A DNA stretch of 5,094 nucleotides, taken from assembly GCA_021767305.1 (NCBI GenBank), contig JAASTL010000113.1, positions 1-5,094 on the forward strand, in the 5' to 3' direction. Numbering within the stretch: the stretch's first letter is position 1; the number at the start of each line of letters is the position of its first letter. Shown piece after piece: positions 1-5,094 of the stretch. The position numbers were made by a program, and so were the translations under genes. The stretch is from Piscirickettsiaceae bacterium. GTDB taxonomy: Bacteria; Pseudomonadota; Gammaproteobacteria; Thiomicrospirales; Thiomicrospiraceae. A model generated the notes under the pieces. The model did no database searches. It saw only the letters and a list, made by a program, of their open reading frames with translations, and had not been told where the DNA came from.

Positions 1-623
<623 letters not shown>

Positions 624-626
<3 letters not shown>

Positions 627-729
627 AAAGGTCTAGTTTGCCCGATTTCTGCGTTACTGAATCGCTCATTTACTAGTAGTAAACTTCGCAATTCAGTGCC
701 TTGAACTCGAACAAACTATCTCCTTTTTA
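624..729. repeat. Palindromic unit 1
   Basis: Nested arms, from outside in: TAAAAAGG (624-631) with CCTTTTTA (722-729); GTTTG (636-640) with CAAAC (712-716); CGA (643-645) with TCG (707-709); ACTGAAT (656-662) with ATTCAGT (691-697); and TTTACTA (669-675) with TAGTAAA (677-683). The outermost left arm includes the ilvC stop codon, so the structure begins directly at the end of the gene. Confidence 0.8.
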
Positions 730-741
730 AGGTTGATATAG

Positions 742-767
742 AAAACCGGCTTAGTGCCGGTTTTTTT
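742..767 (+). terminator. Rho-independent terminator after ilvC
   Basis: The stem is CCGGC (746-750) and GCCGG (756-760) with loop TTAGT. It has an A-run before it and seven T after it, so it can work in both directions. It is the first strong terminator downstream of ilvC. Its core is identical to the hairpin at 1032-1056. Confidence 0.85.
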
Positions 768-768
768 G

Positions 769-875
769 TTTTTAGGACTTGTTTTGCCAATCTCTGCGTT
801 GCTGATTGGTTCGTTTACTAATTGTAAACTTCTCCAATCAGCGCCTTGACCTTGACAAAAACGCCTCGAAAAAAG
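769..875. repeat. Palindromic unit 2
   Basis: Nested arms: a T-run plus AGG (774-776) with CCT (864-866) and an A-run; TTTTG (782-786) with CAAAA (856-860); GCTGATTGG (801-809) with CCAATCAGC (834-842), perfect over 9 bp; and GTTTAC (813-818) with GTAAAC (824-829). The middle stem differs from unit 1 in sequence but stays fully paired. Confidence 0.8.
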
Positions 876-883
876 TTTTAAGA

Positions 884-914
884 AAAGACCAGCTTTTGCG
901 CTGGTTTTTTTTTT
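884..914 (+). terminator. Terminator hairpin of repeat unit 2
   Basis: The stem is ACCAGC (888-893) and GCTGGT (900-905) with a six-base loop. AAAAG lies before it and a run of ten T follows. It sits in the same place in unit 2 as the CCGGC hairpin of units 1 and 3, but with a different stem sequence. Confidence 0.8.
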
Positions 915-1017
915 AGGCGGCTTATTTGCTCAATCTCTGCGTTGCTTTCTAACTCGTGTACTCGTTGTACACTTCGTCAGAAAGCGCCTTGACCTTGAAC
1001 AAAGCGCTCGCTAAAAA
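910..1017. repeat. Palindromic unit 3
   Basis: Nested arms: TTTTTAG (910-916) with CTAAAAA (1011-1017); TTTG (925-928) with CAAA (1000-1003); TCAA (930-933) with TTGA (995-998); GCTTTCT (944-950) with AGAAAGC (979-985); and GTGTAC (956-961) with GTACAC (967-972). The inner stem carries a compensated change relative to unit 2, with T-A replaced by G-C at its third pair. Confidence 0.8.
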
Positions 1018-1025
1018 TGTTAGTT

Positions 1026-1060
1026 AAAAAGAAACCGGCTTAGTGCCGGTTTTTTGTTTT
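1026..1060. terminator. Bidirectional terminator between the array and the minus-strand genes
   Basis: The stem is CCGGC (1035-1039) and GCCGG (1045-1049). A-rich sequence flanks it on the left and a T-run on the right, so both strands give a hairpin followed by a U-rich tail. It lies about 12 bp past the stop of the minus-strand gene ending at 1068 and probably ends that transcript. It also backs up termination of ilvC. Confidence 0.8.
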
Positions 1061-1094
1061 TAGGGGCTTATTTTCCCGATTTCTTTGTTTGAAC
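1056..1094. repeat. Degenerate head of a fourth repeat unit
   Basis: After the third terminator the sequence again reads TTTTTAGG, then GGCTTATTT, CCCGATTTCT and GTTTGAAC. This follows the heads of units 1 and 3 closely for about 30 bp. It then loses the pattern, and no stem arms follow. The minus-strand gene ending at 1068 uses this remnant for its stop codon and roughly its last eight residues. Confidence 0.6.
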
Positions 1095-1919
1095 CTTGCT
1101 CATGATGTTTTGTAGCTCTAAGCAAGGGTCTTTGTCTTCTGTCTCAAATTCAGTTTCATTTATTAAATCTACAAGAATATTTTGGTTTTTATATTTCAAT
1201 CTTATTCTTTCAAAGTTATTGAAATACCATGATTCTCTCCATACCTCTTTTCCAGTTTGTCTGATTTGCCTTTTACACTGCCCGCTATATACGAGACTGC
1301 TTAAAAGATTTTTAGCATGCTCATCAGTTAAAGAGATATTTTTACTACTTACATCGATTAGTTGACCATAAACCTTACCTGCTGCTAAAGCTAAATCAAT
1401 GGTTGCGGGCTCAAGACCACTAAAGATCACTCTTAACTCATAATCATCTCTAATATTGTTTTTATTGTTGTCATAAGCTCTACGAGCTTTATCGATCTGG
1501 ATGACTGCAATATTACTTGGAAGTTCATATGTTGAGGCTGGGTGGCTAAACTCAAACCACTTGTCTTGGGATTTAAGATTATTAATATTTGATGGTTTGT
1601 TAAGTTGTTTGGATAAATAAAATTTGCCATTAAATTCCACTACATCTCCAAGTTGATATAAAGCATTTGGATTAAATTTATTGTGTTTATCTACCTTAAG
1701 CTGAAGCCATTTTTGAGGATTAGTATCAGGTTGTTCATTAATGGAAGGCAATAAGTTTATATAGATAAAGTATTCGTGCGTTACGATATCTTTTTTGTTG
1801 TAGTTTTTATCTGGAACCCATTTTGGTATTTCACTAAATGTCGTTGTTTGAGACGTATTTATAAATGTCATATACAAAACAAGAAAAGAGATTGAGATAA
1901 GGTTGGCGAATTTTCTCAT
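1068..1919 (-). CDS. Secreted protein with two CBM5/12-like modules and a Ca-binding-like loop
   Basis: A 283-residue exported protein of unknown function. Residues 1-22 look like a signal peptide (MRKF, then a hydrophobic stretch), or an uncleaved anchor. Two short modules follow at about 33-73 and 82-124. Each has the carbohydrate-binding family 5/12 pattern: a first aromatic, then G/K-D-x-V, an aromatic pair, and a closing P...W (for example YQLGDVVEFNGKFY with W121). Residues 150-161, DNNKNNIRDDYE, fit a DxDxDGxxDxxE-type calcium loop with Asn substitutions. The rest (about 162-272) is a predicted globular domain with C215 and C266, which could form a disulfide. From memory this tail resembles a group of hypothetical gammaproteobacterial proteins with a D-N-x-x-R-D-D motif. 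Chitin or peptidoglycan binding is possible but inferred. AGTGA at 1927-1931 is a weak ribosome site. The start is 30 bp after the upstream gene, so the two are probably co-transcribed. The region is A+T-rich. Confidence 0.8.
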   Translation of the reverse strand: MRKFANLISISFLVLYMTFINTSQTTTFSEIPKWVPDKNYNKKDIVTHEYFIYINLLPSINEQPDTNPQKWLQLKVDKHNKFNPNALYQLGDVVEFNGKFYLSKQLNKPSNINNLKSQDKWFEFSHPASTYELPSNIAVIQIDKARRAYDNNKNNIRDDYELRVIFSGLEPATIDLALAAGKVYGQLIDVSSKNISLTDEHAKNLLSSLVYSGQCKRQIRQTGKEVWRESWYFNNFERIRLKYKNQNILVDLINETEFETEDKDPCLELQNIMSKVQTKKSGK

Positions 1920-1949
1920 TTAAATATCACTGTTAACTAAGAATTAAAA

Positions 1950-2459
1950 CTAAATATAAAGCGCACTTCTGCAAAGTTTTACCACATGCCGTTTTTCTCG
2001 ACCGAGGTTGAGTAAATATTTTCCTTCTTTTGTAATGACTTCAAAATAGCGCTGTTTTTTCGATTTCACCAATACTATTGCAAATATATTAGGTTTTTTA
2101 ATCCAGATATCACCAGTCAAAATTAACTCTTCTTCGGGCTTTAATACCGATTGCTCATTTGAAATCTCAAAAGGGAAGATATATCCCTTAAAACCATTTT
2201 CCTGAGCCATTTGTGATTCACTTGAACTTTGATGATCCTTAGCGTTGTAGTAGTAGAGATTTTCAACTCCAGCTTGTGACATTAAGCGCTGAACTGAAAA
2301 GGTGGTTGGTTCAGTACAATCATCGATTTTGCTTAAGCTTGCTCCAAAAATAAGGTCGAATACAAATATAAAAATTAAGATGTAAAGTGCTATTTTTAAA
2401 GCTGGGTATTTGTTGAGAATAACTAGGTATTTATTTTTTAGCTTTTTAAAATTAACCAT
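1950..2459 (-). CDS. Single-span membrane-anchored protein, unknown function
   Basis: A 169-residue protein I do not recognise. Residues 1-19 are Lys-rich (FKKLKNKYLVILNK). A hydrophobic helix at about 20-42 follows, then a soluble domain of roughly 125 residues. The positive-inside rule puts the N-terminus in the cytoplasm and the soluble part in the periplasm. C48 and C163 lie at the two ends of that domain and could form a disulfide. Residues 114-131 and 137-152 look like beta strands. The start at 2459 is needed to include the membrane helix, and the next Met is at residue 60. The ribosome site is poor: AAGAAG lies almost against the ATG. The gene is 30 bp upstream of the CBM5/12-like gene, on the same strand and equally A+T-rich, which suggests an envelope pair acquired together. 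An exported signal-anchor protein is more likely than a cytosolic one. Confidence 0.72.
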   Translation of the reverse strand: MVNFKKLKNKYLVILNKYPALKIALYILIFIFVFDLIFGASLSKIDDCTEPTTFSVQRLMSQAGVENLYYYNAKDHQSSSESQMAQENGFKGYIFPFEISNEQSVLKPEEELILTGDIWIKKPNIFAIVLVKSKKQRYFEVITKEGKYLLNLGREKRHVVKLCRSALYI

Positions 2460-2569
2460 ACTTCTTACTAATCTTGAAATGAATAATTTAAGTAATTTAA
2501 CTTATATTTTATCTTTGTGTAGATTTTTTTGTTTATAGACCGAATGCTAGAAGATGTATAGGTAACTTT

Positions 2570-2619
2570 TATTTACTGATAAGTTATTGTGATTTTAAGG
2601 CATAAGAAAATCTTATAAA
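2570..2619 (+). promoter_or_regulatory. Candidate promoter with inverted repeats for the 42-residue peptide
   Basis: A -10-like TATAAA lies at 2614-2619, which would put the transcript start near 2626. No good -35 box is found at the usual distance. ATAAG (2602-2606) and CTTAT (2612-2616) form a small palindrome overlapping the -10. TAACTT and AAGTTA form another pair just upstream, at about 2563-2586. These could be operator sites, but the region is A+T-rich and such pairs can arise by chance. Confidence 0.35.
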
Positions 2620-2625
2620 ATCATG

Positions 2626-2646
2626 CCCGAATTTAAAAACGGGTGA
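2626..2646 (+). promoter_or_regulatory. Small 5' hairpin overlapping the ribosome binding site
   Basis: CCCG (2626-2629) can pair with CGGG (2640-2643) across a ten-base A+T-rich loop. The right arm shares GGG with the ribosome site GGGTGA (2641-2646), five bases before the ATG at 2652. If transcription starts near 2626 the hairpin sits at the extreme 5' end. The four-pair stem is weak, so regulation is only a possibility. Confidence 0.3.
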
Positions 2647-2651
2647 AAAAA

Positions 2652-2780
2652 ATGTCTAATAAAAATAATCAAAAAATGAAATCGGGTGCATTCTTTAAAT
2701 ATGGTTTAATCGCAGCATTGCTATTGTTAGCGCCAGTTGCTTTGGTTAACCAAATTGTTGTGCCAATGCTAAGTGCATAA
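2652..2780 (+). CDS. 42-residue single-span membrane peptide
   Basis: A short open frame with strong gene signals. It has GGGTGA five bases before the ATG, a -10-like TATAAA upstream, and a strong terminator 33 bp past the stop. The peptide begins MSNKNNQKMKSG, polar with three Lys. It continues with a hydrophobic helix at about residues 17-32 (YGLIAALLLLAPVALV) containing one Pro. It ends NQIVVPMLSA. The expected topology is N-terminus in the cytoplasm and a very short periplasmic tail. It has no signal-peptidase site or Cys. I do not recognise the family. It could be a small regulator or subunit of a membrane complex, or a type I toxin-like peptide, though no antisense RNA is evident. It is divergent from the minus-strand gene starting at 2459 and convergent with the Nif11 gene. 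Confidence 0.7.
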   Translation: MSNKNNQKMKSGAFFKYGLIAALLLLAPVALVNQIVVPMLSA

Positions 2781-2784
2781 TTGA

Positions 2785-2803
2785 TTATCTAAACCTTAGA
2801 TAA
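2785..2803 (+). repeat. Perfect 8-bp inverted repeat just after the small gene
   Basis: TTATCTAA (2785-2792) and TTAGATAA (2796-2803) are separated by ACC. The hairpin begins four bases after the stop codon of the 42-residue peptide and precedes the terminator. It has no T-run of its own, so it is more likely an RNA-stabilising 3' structure or a protein site than a terminator. Confidence 0.6.
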
Positions 2804-2806
2804 GTC

Positions 2807-2847
2807 AAAAAAGTCGAGTTAGTTAAGTTGCTAACTCGGCTTTTTTT
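2807..2847. terminator. Strong terminator of the small-peptide unit, bidirectional
   Basis: The ten-base arms are GTCGAGTTAG (2813-2822) and CTAACTCGGC (2831-2840), paired throughout with one G-T. Seven T follow and six A precede, so it can also stop minus-strand transcription arriving from the Nif11 gene. Confidence 0.9.
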
Positions 2848-2883
2848 ATTTTGCTAACTTTAACAGCCGTTTATTTAGACAAT

Positions 2884-2904
2884 AAAAAACCAGCTTACAG
2901 CTGG
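2884..2904 (-). terminator. Rho-independent terminator after the Nif11 gene
   Basis: Read on the minus strand, CCAGC (2904-2900), loop TGTAA and GCTGG (2894-2890) are followed by six T. It lies about 40 bp past the stop of the Nif11 gene and closes the minus-strand gene group. Confidence 0.85.
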
Positions 2905-2944
2905 CCTTGAATTAAGTCTTGGAGTTGAGCCTTTAGGTTGAGGG

Positions 2945-3163
2945 TTAATTGTAATCACCACCCGGTAGATTGTTTTTATTGACCGTGACTTTATCTACCT
3001 TCTGCCCTGAAAATCGTAATAATGCATCCCCAGAGAATTCATAGCCATATTTGGCTGCAATACGCGCCACATCATCGGCCGTTTGCGCTCCAACCACTTG
3101 CTGTTTCAGCTCTTCTTTACCTTGCATAAAGCTTAAAAATTCACGGATAGTATCAAAAGACAT
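2945..3163 (-). CDS. Nif11-domain small protein
   Basis: A 72-residue protein with the Nif11 pattern across residues 1-50: MSFDTIREFLSFMQ, then charged residues, DDVARIAAKYGYEFS and a final short helix. Nif11 proteins occur in nitrogen-fixation loci and, in a related form, as leader peptides of ribosomally made natural products. Residues 66-69 are LPGG, followed only by DYN. The Gly-Gly recalls leader cleavage sites, but a three-residue remainder is too short for a normal core peptide. No modifying enzyme or peptidase-transporter is nearby. AAGGAA at 3169-3174 sits five bases before the ATG and supports this start. The gene is 142 bp downstream of the FeMo-cofactor-family gene on the same strand, with its own terminator behind it. 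A small cytosolic protein of unknown function is the safest call. Confidence 0.85.
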   Translation of the reverse strand: MSFDTIREFLSFMQGKEELKQQVVGAQTADDVARIAAKYGYEFSGDALLRFSGQKVDKVTVNKNNLPGGDYN

Positions 3164-3225
3164 GTTTGTTCCTTACTTAATGCTGTGAGTTACGCACTGG
3201 ATGGATAACGACACAGAAAAATCAA

Positions 3226-3262
3226 TCAGTGAATTTTAACATTTGTCTTATTTGATTAGTAA
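3226..3262 (-). promoter_or_regulatory. Weak candidate promoter for the Nif11 gene
   Basis: On the minus strand, TTACTA (3262-3257) and TAAAAT (3238-3233) are separated by 18 bases. The -10 matches five of six consensus bases, the -35 only three. It would give a leader of about 60 nt. No sigma-54 type GG/GC element was seen in the gap 3164-3305. Read-through from the upstream genes is an equally good explanation. Confidence 0.3.
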
Positions 3263-3305
3263 GTCCTTTAAGTAAATCCGCTTTTATTAAAAGAGTGCGT
3301 GCATA

Positions 3306-3632
3306 TTAGTGCATACTCAACTGTAGTTGGTTGACCGCATTTAAAGGCTCTAATTCATCGGTGGTCATAACCGCAATGCCATCAGCCTGTAAACGTTCTA
3401 GTAAGCCTTCTCCTAAGCTCTGGGTAATAAAGGAATCTATACCAAATAGCGGGTGCTCTGGGTGTTGAGAAAGCTGCCCTTGGAGATTTTTAAACACTTC
3501 ATTACTGCTAAGTTTGATGTGTTTTTGGTGAATTGTTTGATCTTTGCTTAATTCATAAATTAAGTAGCCAGGGCATTTGCCAGCATGACCGCAAATTGTT
3601 CTGCCATTCGCACTGCTCACTGCAATTTTCAT
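3306..3632 (-). CDS. NifX/NafY-like (dinitrogenase FeMo-cofactor family) protein
   Basis: A 108-residue single-domain protein of the family that includes NifX, NafY and the C-terminal part of NifB, which bind iron-sulfur or FeMo-cofactor precursors. The start MKIAVSSANGRTICGHAGKCPGYLIYEL has the family's first strand, the central GH and the Y-x-I-Y-E strand. C14, H16 and C20 are possible metal ligands. Residues 65-87 (IDSFITQSLGEGLLERLQADGIAV) match the usual G-x-G helix and strand. The last part (91-105) is the usual final helix. AAGGA at 3639-3643 lies six bases before the ATG. The start overlaps the thioesterase stop as ATGA, so translation is coupled. No nif genes are visible, and stand-alone members of this family are of uncertain function, so a role in nitrogenase should not be assumed. 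Confidence 0.87.
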   Translation of the reverse strand: MKIAVSSANGRTICGHAGKCPGYLIYELSKDQTIHQKHIKLSSNEVFKNLQGQLSQHPEHPLFGIDSFITQSLGEGLLERLQADGIAVMTTDELEPLNAVNQLQLSMH

Positions 3633-4033
3633 AGGGTTTCCTTTTTTGTAAACAGTTTGTTTAAGGGATTTTGTCTGAGGGGTTTAGCATTTTCTCCAAC
3701 CGGCACGACCAAGGTTTTGGCTTGCGCTAGAAGCTGGCCATTCTGGCTGTCGATGATGCGCTGTTGAAAACAGGTTTTGAGTTTTGATTTTGCAACTGGC
3801 TCAACCGTGATATGAAACTGTTGAAACGCGGTGATTGAGCGATGATATTCAATCTCAATTTTTTGCACCATGAGATTAATGCCTTGCTTTGCCAAGGTGG
3901 AAAAATCCAAATCATGGTGTTTTAGAAAGTGATGGCGCGCATGTTCAAAATAATGCTGGTAGTGTGCATTATTCACCACGCCCTGAATATCACATTCGTG
4001 GTCACGTGCATCCATTGAAATTTGATAAAGCAT
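3629..4033 (-). CDS. Hotdog-fold acyl-CoA thioesterase (4HBT/YbgC type)
   Basis: A 134-residue protein that should hydrolyse an acyl-CoA or acyl-carrier thioester in the cytosol. Its substrate cannot be read from the sequence. Residues 8-38, around DARDHECDIQGVVNNAHYQ, carry the 4-hydroxybenzoyl-CoA thioesterase signature. D15 is in the catalytic position, followed by G-V-V-N-N-A-x-Y and then E-H-A-R. The central helix and the strands through about residue 112 (KIEIEYHRS, FHITVEPV, LLAQAKTLVVPV) complete one hotdog domain of usual length. The frame stays open upstream to an ATG at 4141, but I chose 4033. The signature begins only a few residues later there, and the extra 36 residues would lie inside the channel gene. 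The channel stop and this start overlap as TGATG, and the stop overlaps the next start as ATGA. The Shine-Dalgarno sequence is weak (ACGGAT), as expected for coupled translation. Confidence 0.88.
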   Translation of the reverse strand: MLYQISMDARDHECDIQGVVNNAHYQHYFEHARHHFLKHHDLDFSTLAKQGINLMVQKIEIEYHRSITAFQQFHITVEPVAKSKLKTCFQQRIIDSQNGQLLAQAKTLVVPVGENAKPLRQNPLNKLFTKKETL

Positions 4034-4995
4034 CAGTGTTGATCCGTACAAATTTGTTTTAATTTCATGGCGTTGAAGGTTTTTTTCAGCAACAACAACA
4101 CCAGAAGCATCAATAAGCTGTGCAATACCAGACCAATCCAAAGATAAATATCATGTGTGGTTAATTGTGCCATGAGATAACTGGCAATAATCATCGCTGC
4201 CACCGGGAAGGTAAATGCCCACCAAGAGAGCGCAAAGTTAAGCTTACAGAACTTATGCACTGAAACAATCATCAATAGAGTCATCGCCAAACCAAAGTAA
4301 TACAGCACCATAGCGAACTGGTTGAGCTCTTGATTTAGGGCGATATAGGCAATAAAGCCAACGGCGGGTGGGGCAATAAAAATGAATAGCGTAGGAATGA
4401 GCTTTTCCGGCATGGGTGCATGGAAAATAATGCGGTTGACCAGAATCGCTTTCACAATAATCCAGAAGATAATGCCAACCGAAAAGAAAAACCAGTTCAA
4501 TTCCATAGGAGCATGATGCACACCGGCAATAGGTACAATGATATTACCGACAATAGGAATAAACCAGGCCGGATTAGAGTGCTCTGGCGTGAAAAAATCA
4601 TGGTGTACCCAGTTATAAAGCACCCAGTAGGTCAGTGAGATTTGAATGATAGTACCTAGAGACCAAAGATAAAACGAACTGGTATCCAAGCCAAACAGGT
4701 GTAACCCGATGCTCAGCAACAGCAAGCTGATACTAATGGTGGGGATAAAGTTCATTTTGATAGGGTGTTTGAGTTCCGCGCGAACTTCGGTGGTAAAGCG
4801 TAGCGTTTTATAAAGATACGCACTGAGTAGCAAAACCATAATGACGGCAGAAACTATCAGGCTGATCTGGCTGACTACGGTAAAACTTGAATAAAACTCT
4901 GAGAGTTTGATGAATGCGATGCTTAAGCCGGTCAATCCCATTACCATGCCGAAAAAGCTAGCAGGGAGGTAAGCTAATCTATCCTTGTTGCTCAT
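4033..4995 (-). CDS. SLAC1/TehA family anion channel (TDT family)
   Basis: A 320-residue inner-membrane protein with about ten helices, at roughly 12-30, 40-62, 82-102, 107-130, 144-163, 166-190, 199-221, 226-247, 253-277 and 283-305. This is the fold of the tellurite-resistance/dicarboxylate transporter family, whose members include TehA, plant SLAC1 and yeast Ssu1. Visible family motifs are LPASFFGMVMGL at the N-terminus, HPIKMNFIPT, NPAWFIPIVGN, PEKLIPTLFIFIAPPA and WWAFTFP. A Phe in the late-helix region gates the pore in studied members, and F261/F263 are candidates. The transported anion (for example sulfite, nitrate, chloride, bicarbonate or an organic acid) cannot be inferred. AAGGG at 5003-5007, seven bases before the ATG, supports the start. 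It is the first gene of an overlapping group, and its stop shares a base with the thioesterase start. Confidence 0.92.
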   Translation of the reverse strand: MSNKDRLAYLPASFFGMVMGLTGLSIAFIKLSEFYSSFTVVSQISLIVSAVIMVLLLSAYLYKTLRFTTEVRAELKHPIKMNFIPTISISLLLLSIGLHLFGLDTSSFYLWSLGTIIQISLTYWVLYNWVHHDFFTPEHSNPAWFIPIVGNIIVPIAGVHHAPMELNWFFFSVGIIFWIIVKAILVNRIIFHAPMPEKLIPTLFIFIAPPAVGFIAYIALNQELNQFAMVLYYFGLAMTLLMIVSVHKFCKLNFALSWWAFTFPVAAMIIASYLMAQLTTHDIYLWIGLVLHSLLMLLVLLLLKKTFNAMKLKQICTDQH

Positions 4996-5033
4996 TTTTA
5001 TACCCTTATAACTATATTTTATTTCAAAGGTAA

Positions 5034-5086
5034 ATTATAAATAAATAAAGCGGCTTGCCTGAGTGAAAAAATAAATACTTACTCAG
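5034..5086 (-). promoter_or_regulatory. Candidate promoter region of the channel operon with an inverted repeat
   Basis: On the minus strand a perfect -10 box TATAAT lies at 5039-5034, but no convincing -35 box is found at the right distance. Further upstream, CTGAGT (5059-5064) and ACTCAG (5081-5086) form a 6-bp inverted repeat across a 16-base spacer. It is placed where an activator or repressor might bind. The upstream edge of the window prevents seeing the neighbouring gene. Confidence 0.35.
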
Positions 5087-5094
5087 AAATAAAA

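Noticed and set aside
1096..1365. An 89-codon plus-strand open frame opposite the secreted-protein gene
   Set aside because: It has no ribosome site and no recognisable domain, and it runs antisense to a gene with clear CBM5/12-like modules.
2884..2910. The CCAGC terminator and nearby CCTTGAA as the right-hand remainder of the broken fourth repeat unit
   Set aside because: Only a common terminator core and seven bases match, and the order and spacing do not follow the repeat.
3201..3239. A 12-residue plus-strand open frame between the Nif11 and FeMo-cofactor-family genes
   Set aside because: It lacks a ribosome site and promoter, and lies in the leader of the minus-strand Nif11 gene.
3299..3315. 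A 7-bp direct repeat GTGCATA around the stop codon of the FeMo-cofactor-family gene
   Set aside because: It is too short to separate from chance and has no inserted element between the copies.
4034..4141. An upstream ATG at 4141 that would extend the thioesterase by 36 residues
   Set aside because: The extension lies wholly inside the channel gene, has no hotdog character, and the TGATG junction at 4033 gives a start immediately before the family signature.
4420..4638. A 72-codon plus-strand open frame opposite the channel gene
   Set aside because: It is antisense to a well-supported ten-span membrane protein, and its composition has no sign of a real protein.

Overview
The window reads as chromosomal DNA of a mesophilic gammaproteobacterium of low to moderate G+C. 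The partial IlvC at the left edge is the short class I form and, from memory, is very close to the Pseudomonas-type enzyme. A Nif11-domain peptide, a FeMo-cofactor-family protein and a SLAC1/TehA channel together suggest an autotrophic or sulfur-oxidising lineage such as the Thiomicrospira/Thiomicrorhabdus group. That placement is an inference and was not tested by a search.

Layout. (1) Positions 1-626, plus strand: the last 207 residues of ilvC. (2) Positions 624-1062: a tandem array of three units about 145 bp apart. Each unit is a long imperfect palindrome of about 106 nt followed by a rho-independent terminator hairpin. The arm sequences differ between units but pairing is kept. A fourth, decayed unit head runs into the next gene. 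(3) Positions 1068-2459, minus strand: a visibly A+T-richer two-gene block. It encodes a membrane-anchored protein of unknown function and then a secreted protein with two CBM5/12-like modules and a calcium-binding-like loop. This looks like accessory DNA. (4) Positions 2614-2847, plus strand: a self-contained unit with a -10-like box, a 42-residue single-span membrane peptide, a post-stop hairpin and a strong terminator. (5) Positions 2884-4995, minus strand: a ten-span SLAC1/TehA channel, a hotdog thioesterase and a NifX/NafY-like protein with overlapping start/stop codons, then a Nif11 peptide 142 bp downstream and a terminator.

Functional picture. ilvC belongs to branched-chain amino acid synthesis and is independent of the rest. 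The channel, thioesterase and cofactor-family protein are almost certainly co-transcribed and translationally coupled. The Nif11 peptide may be read through from them or may use its own weak promoter. No nitrogenase, nif assembly gene or RiPP-modifying enzyme is visible, so the Nif names describe domains, not a demonstrated role in nitrogen fixation. The most unusual material is the covarying palindrome array and the small membrane-peptide unit.
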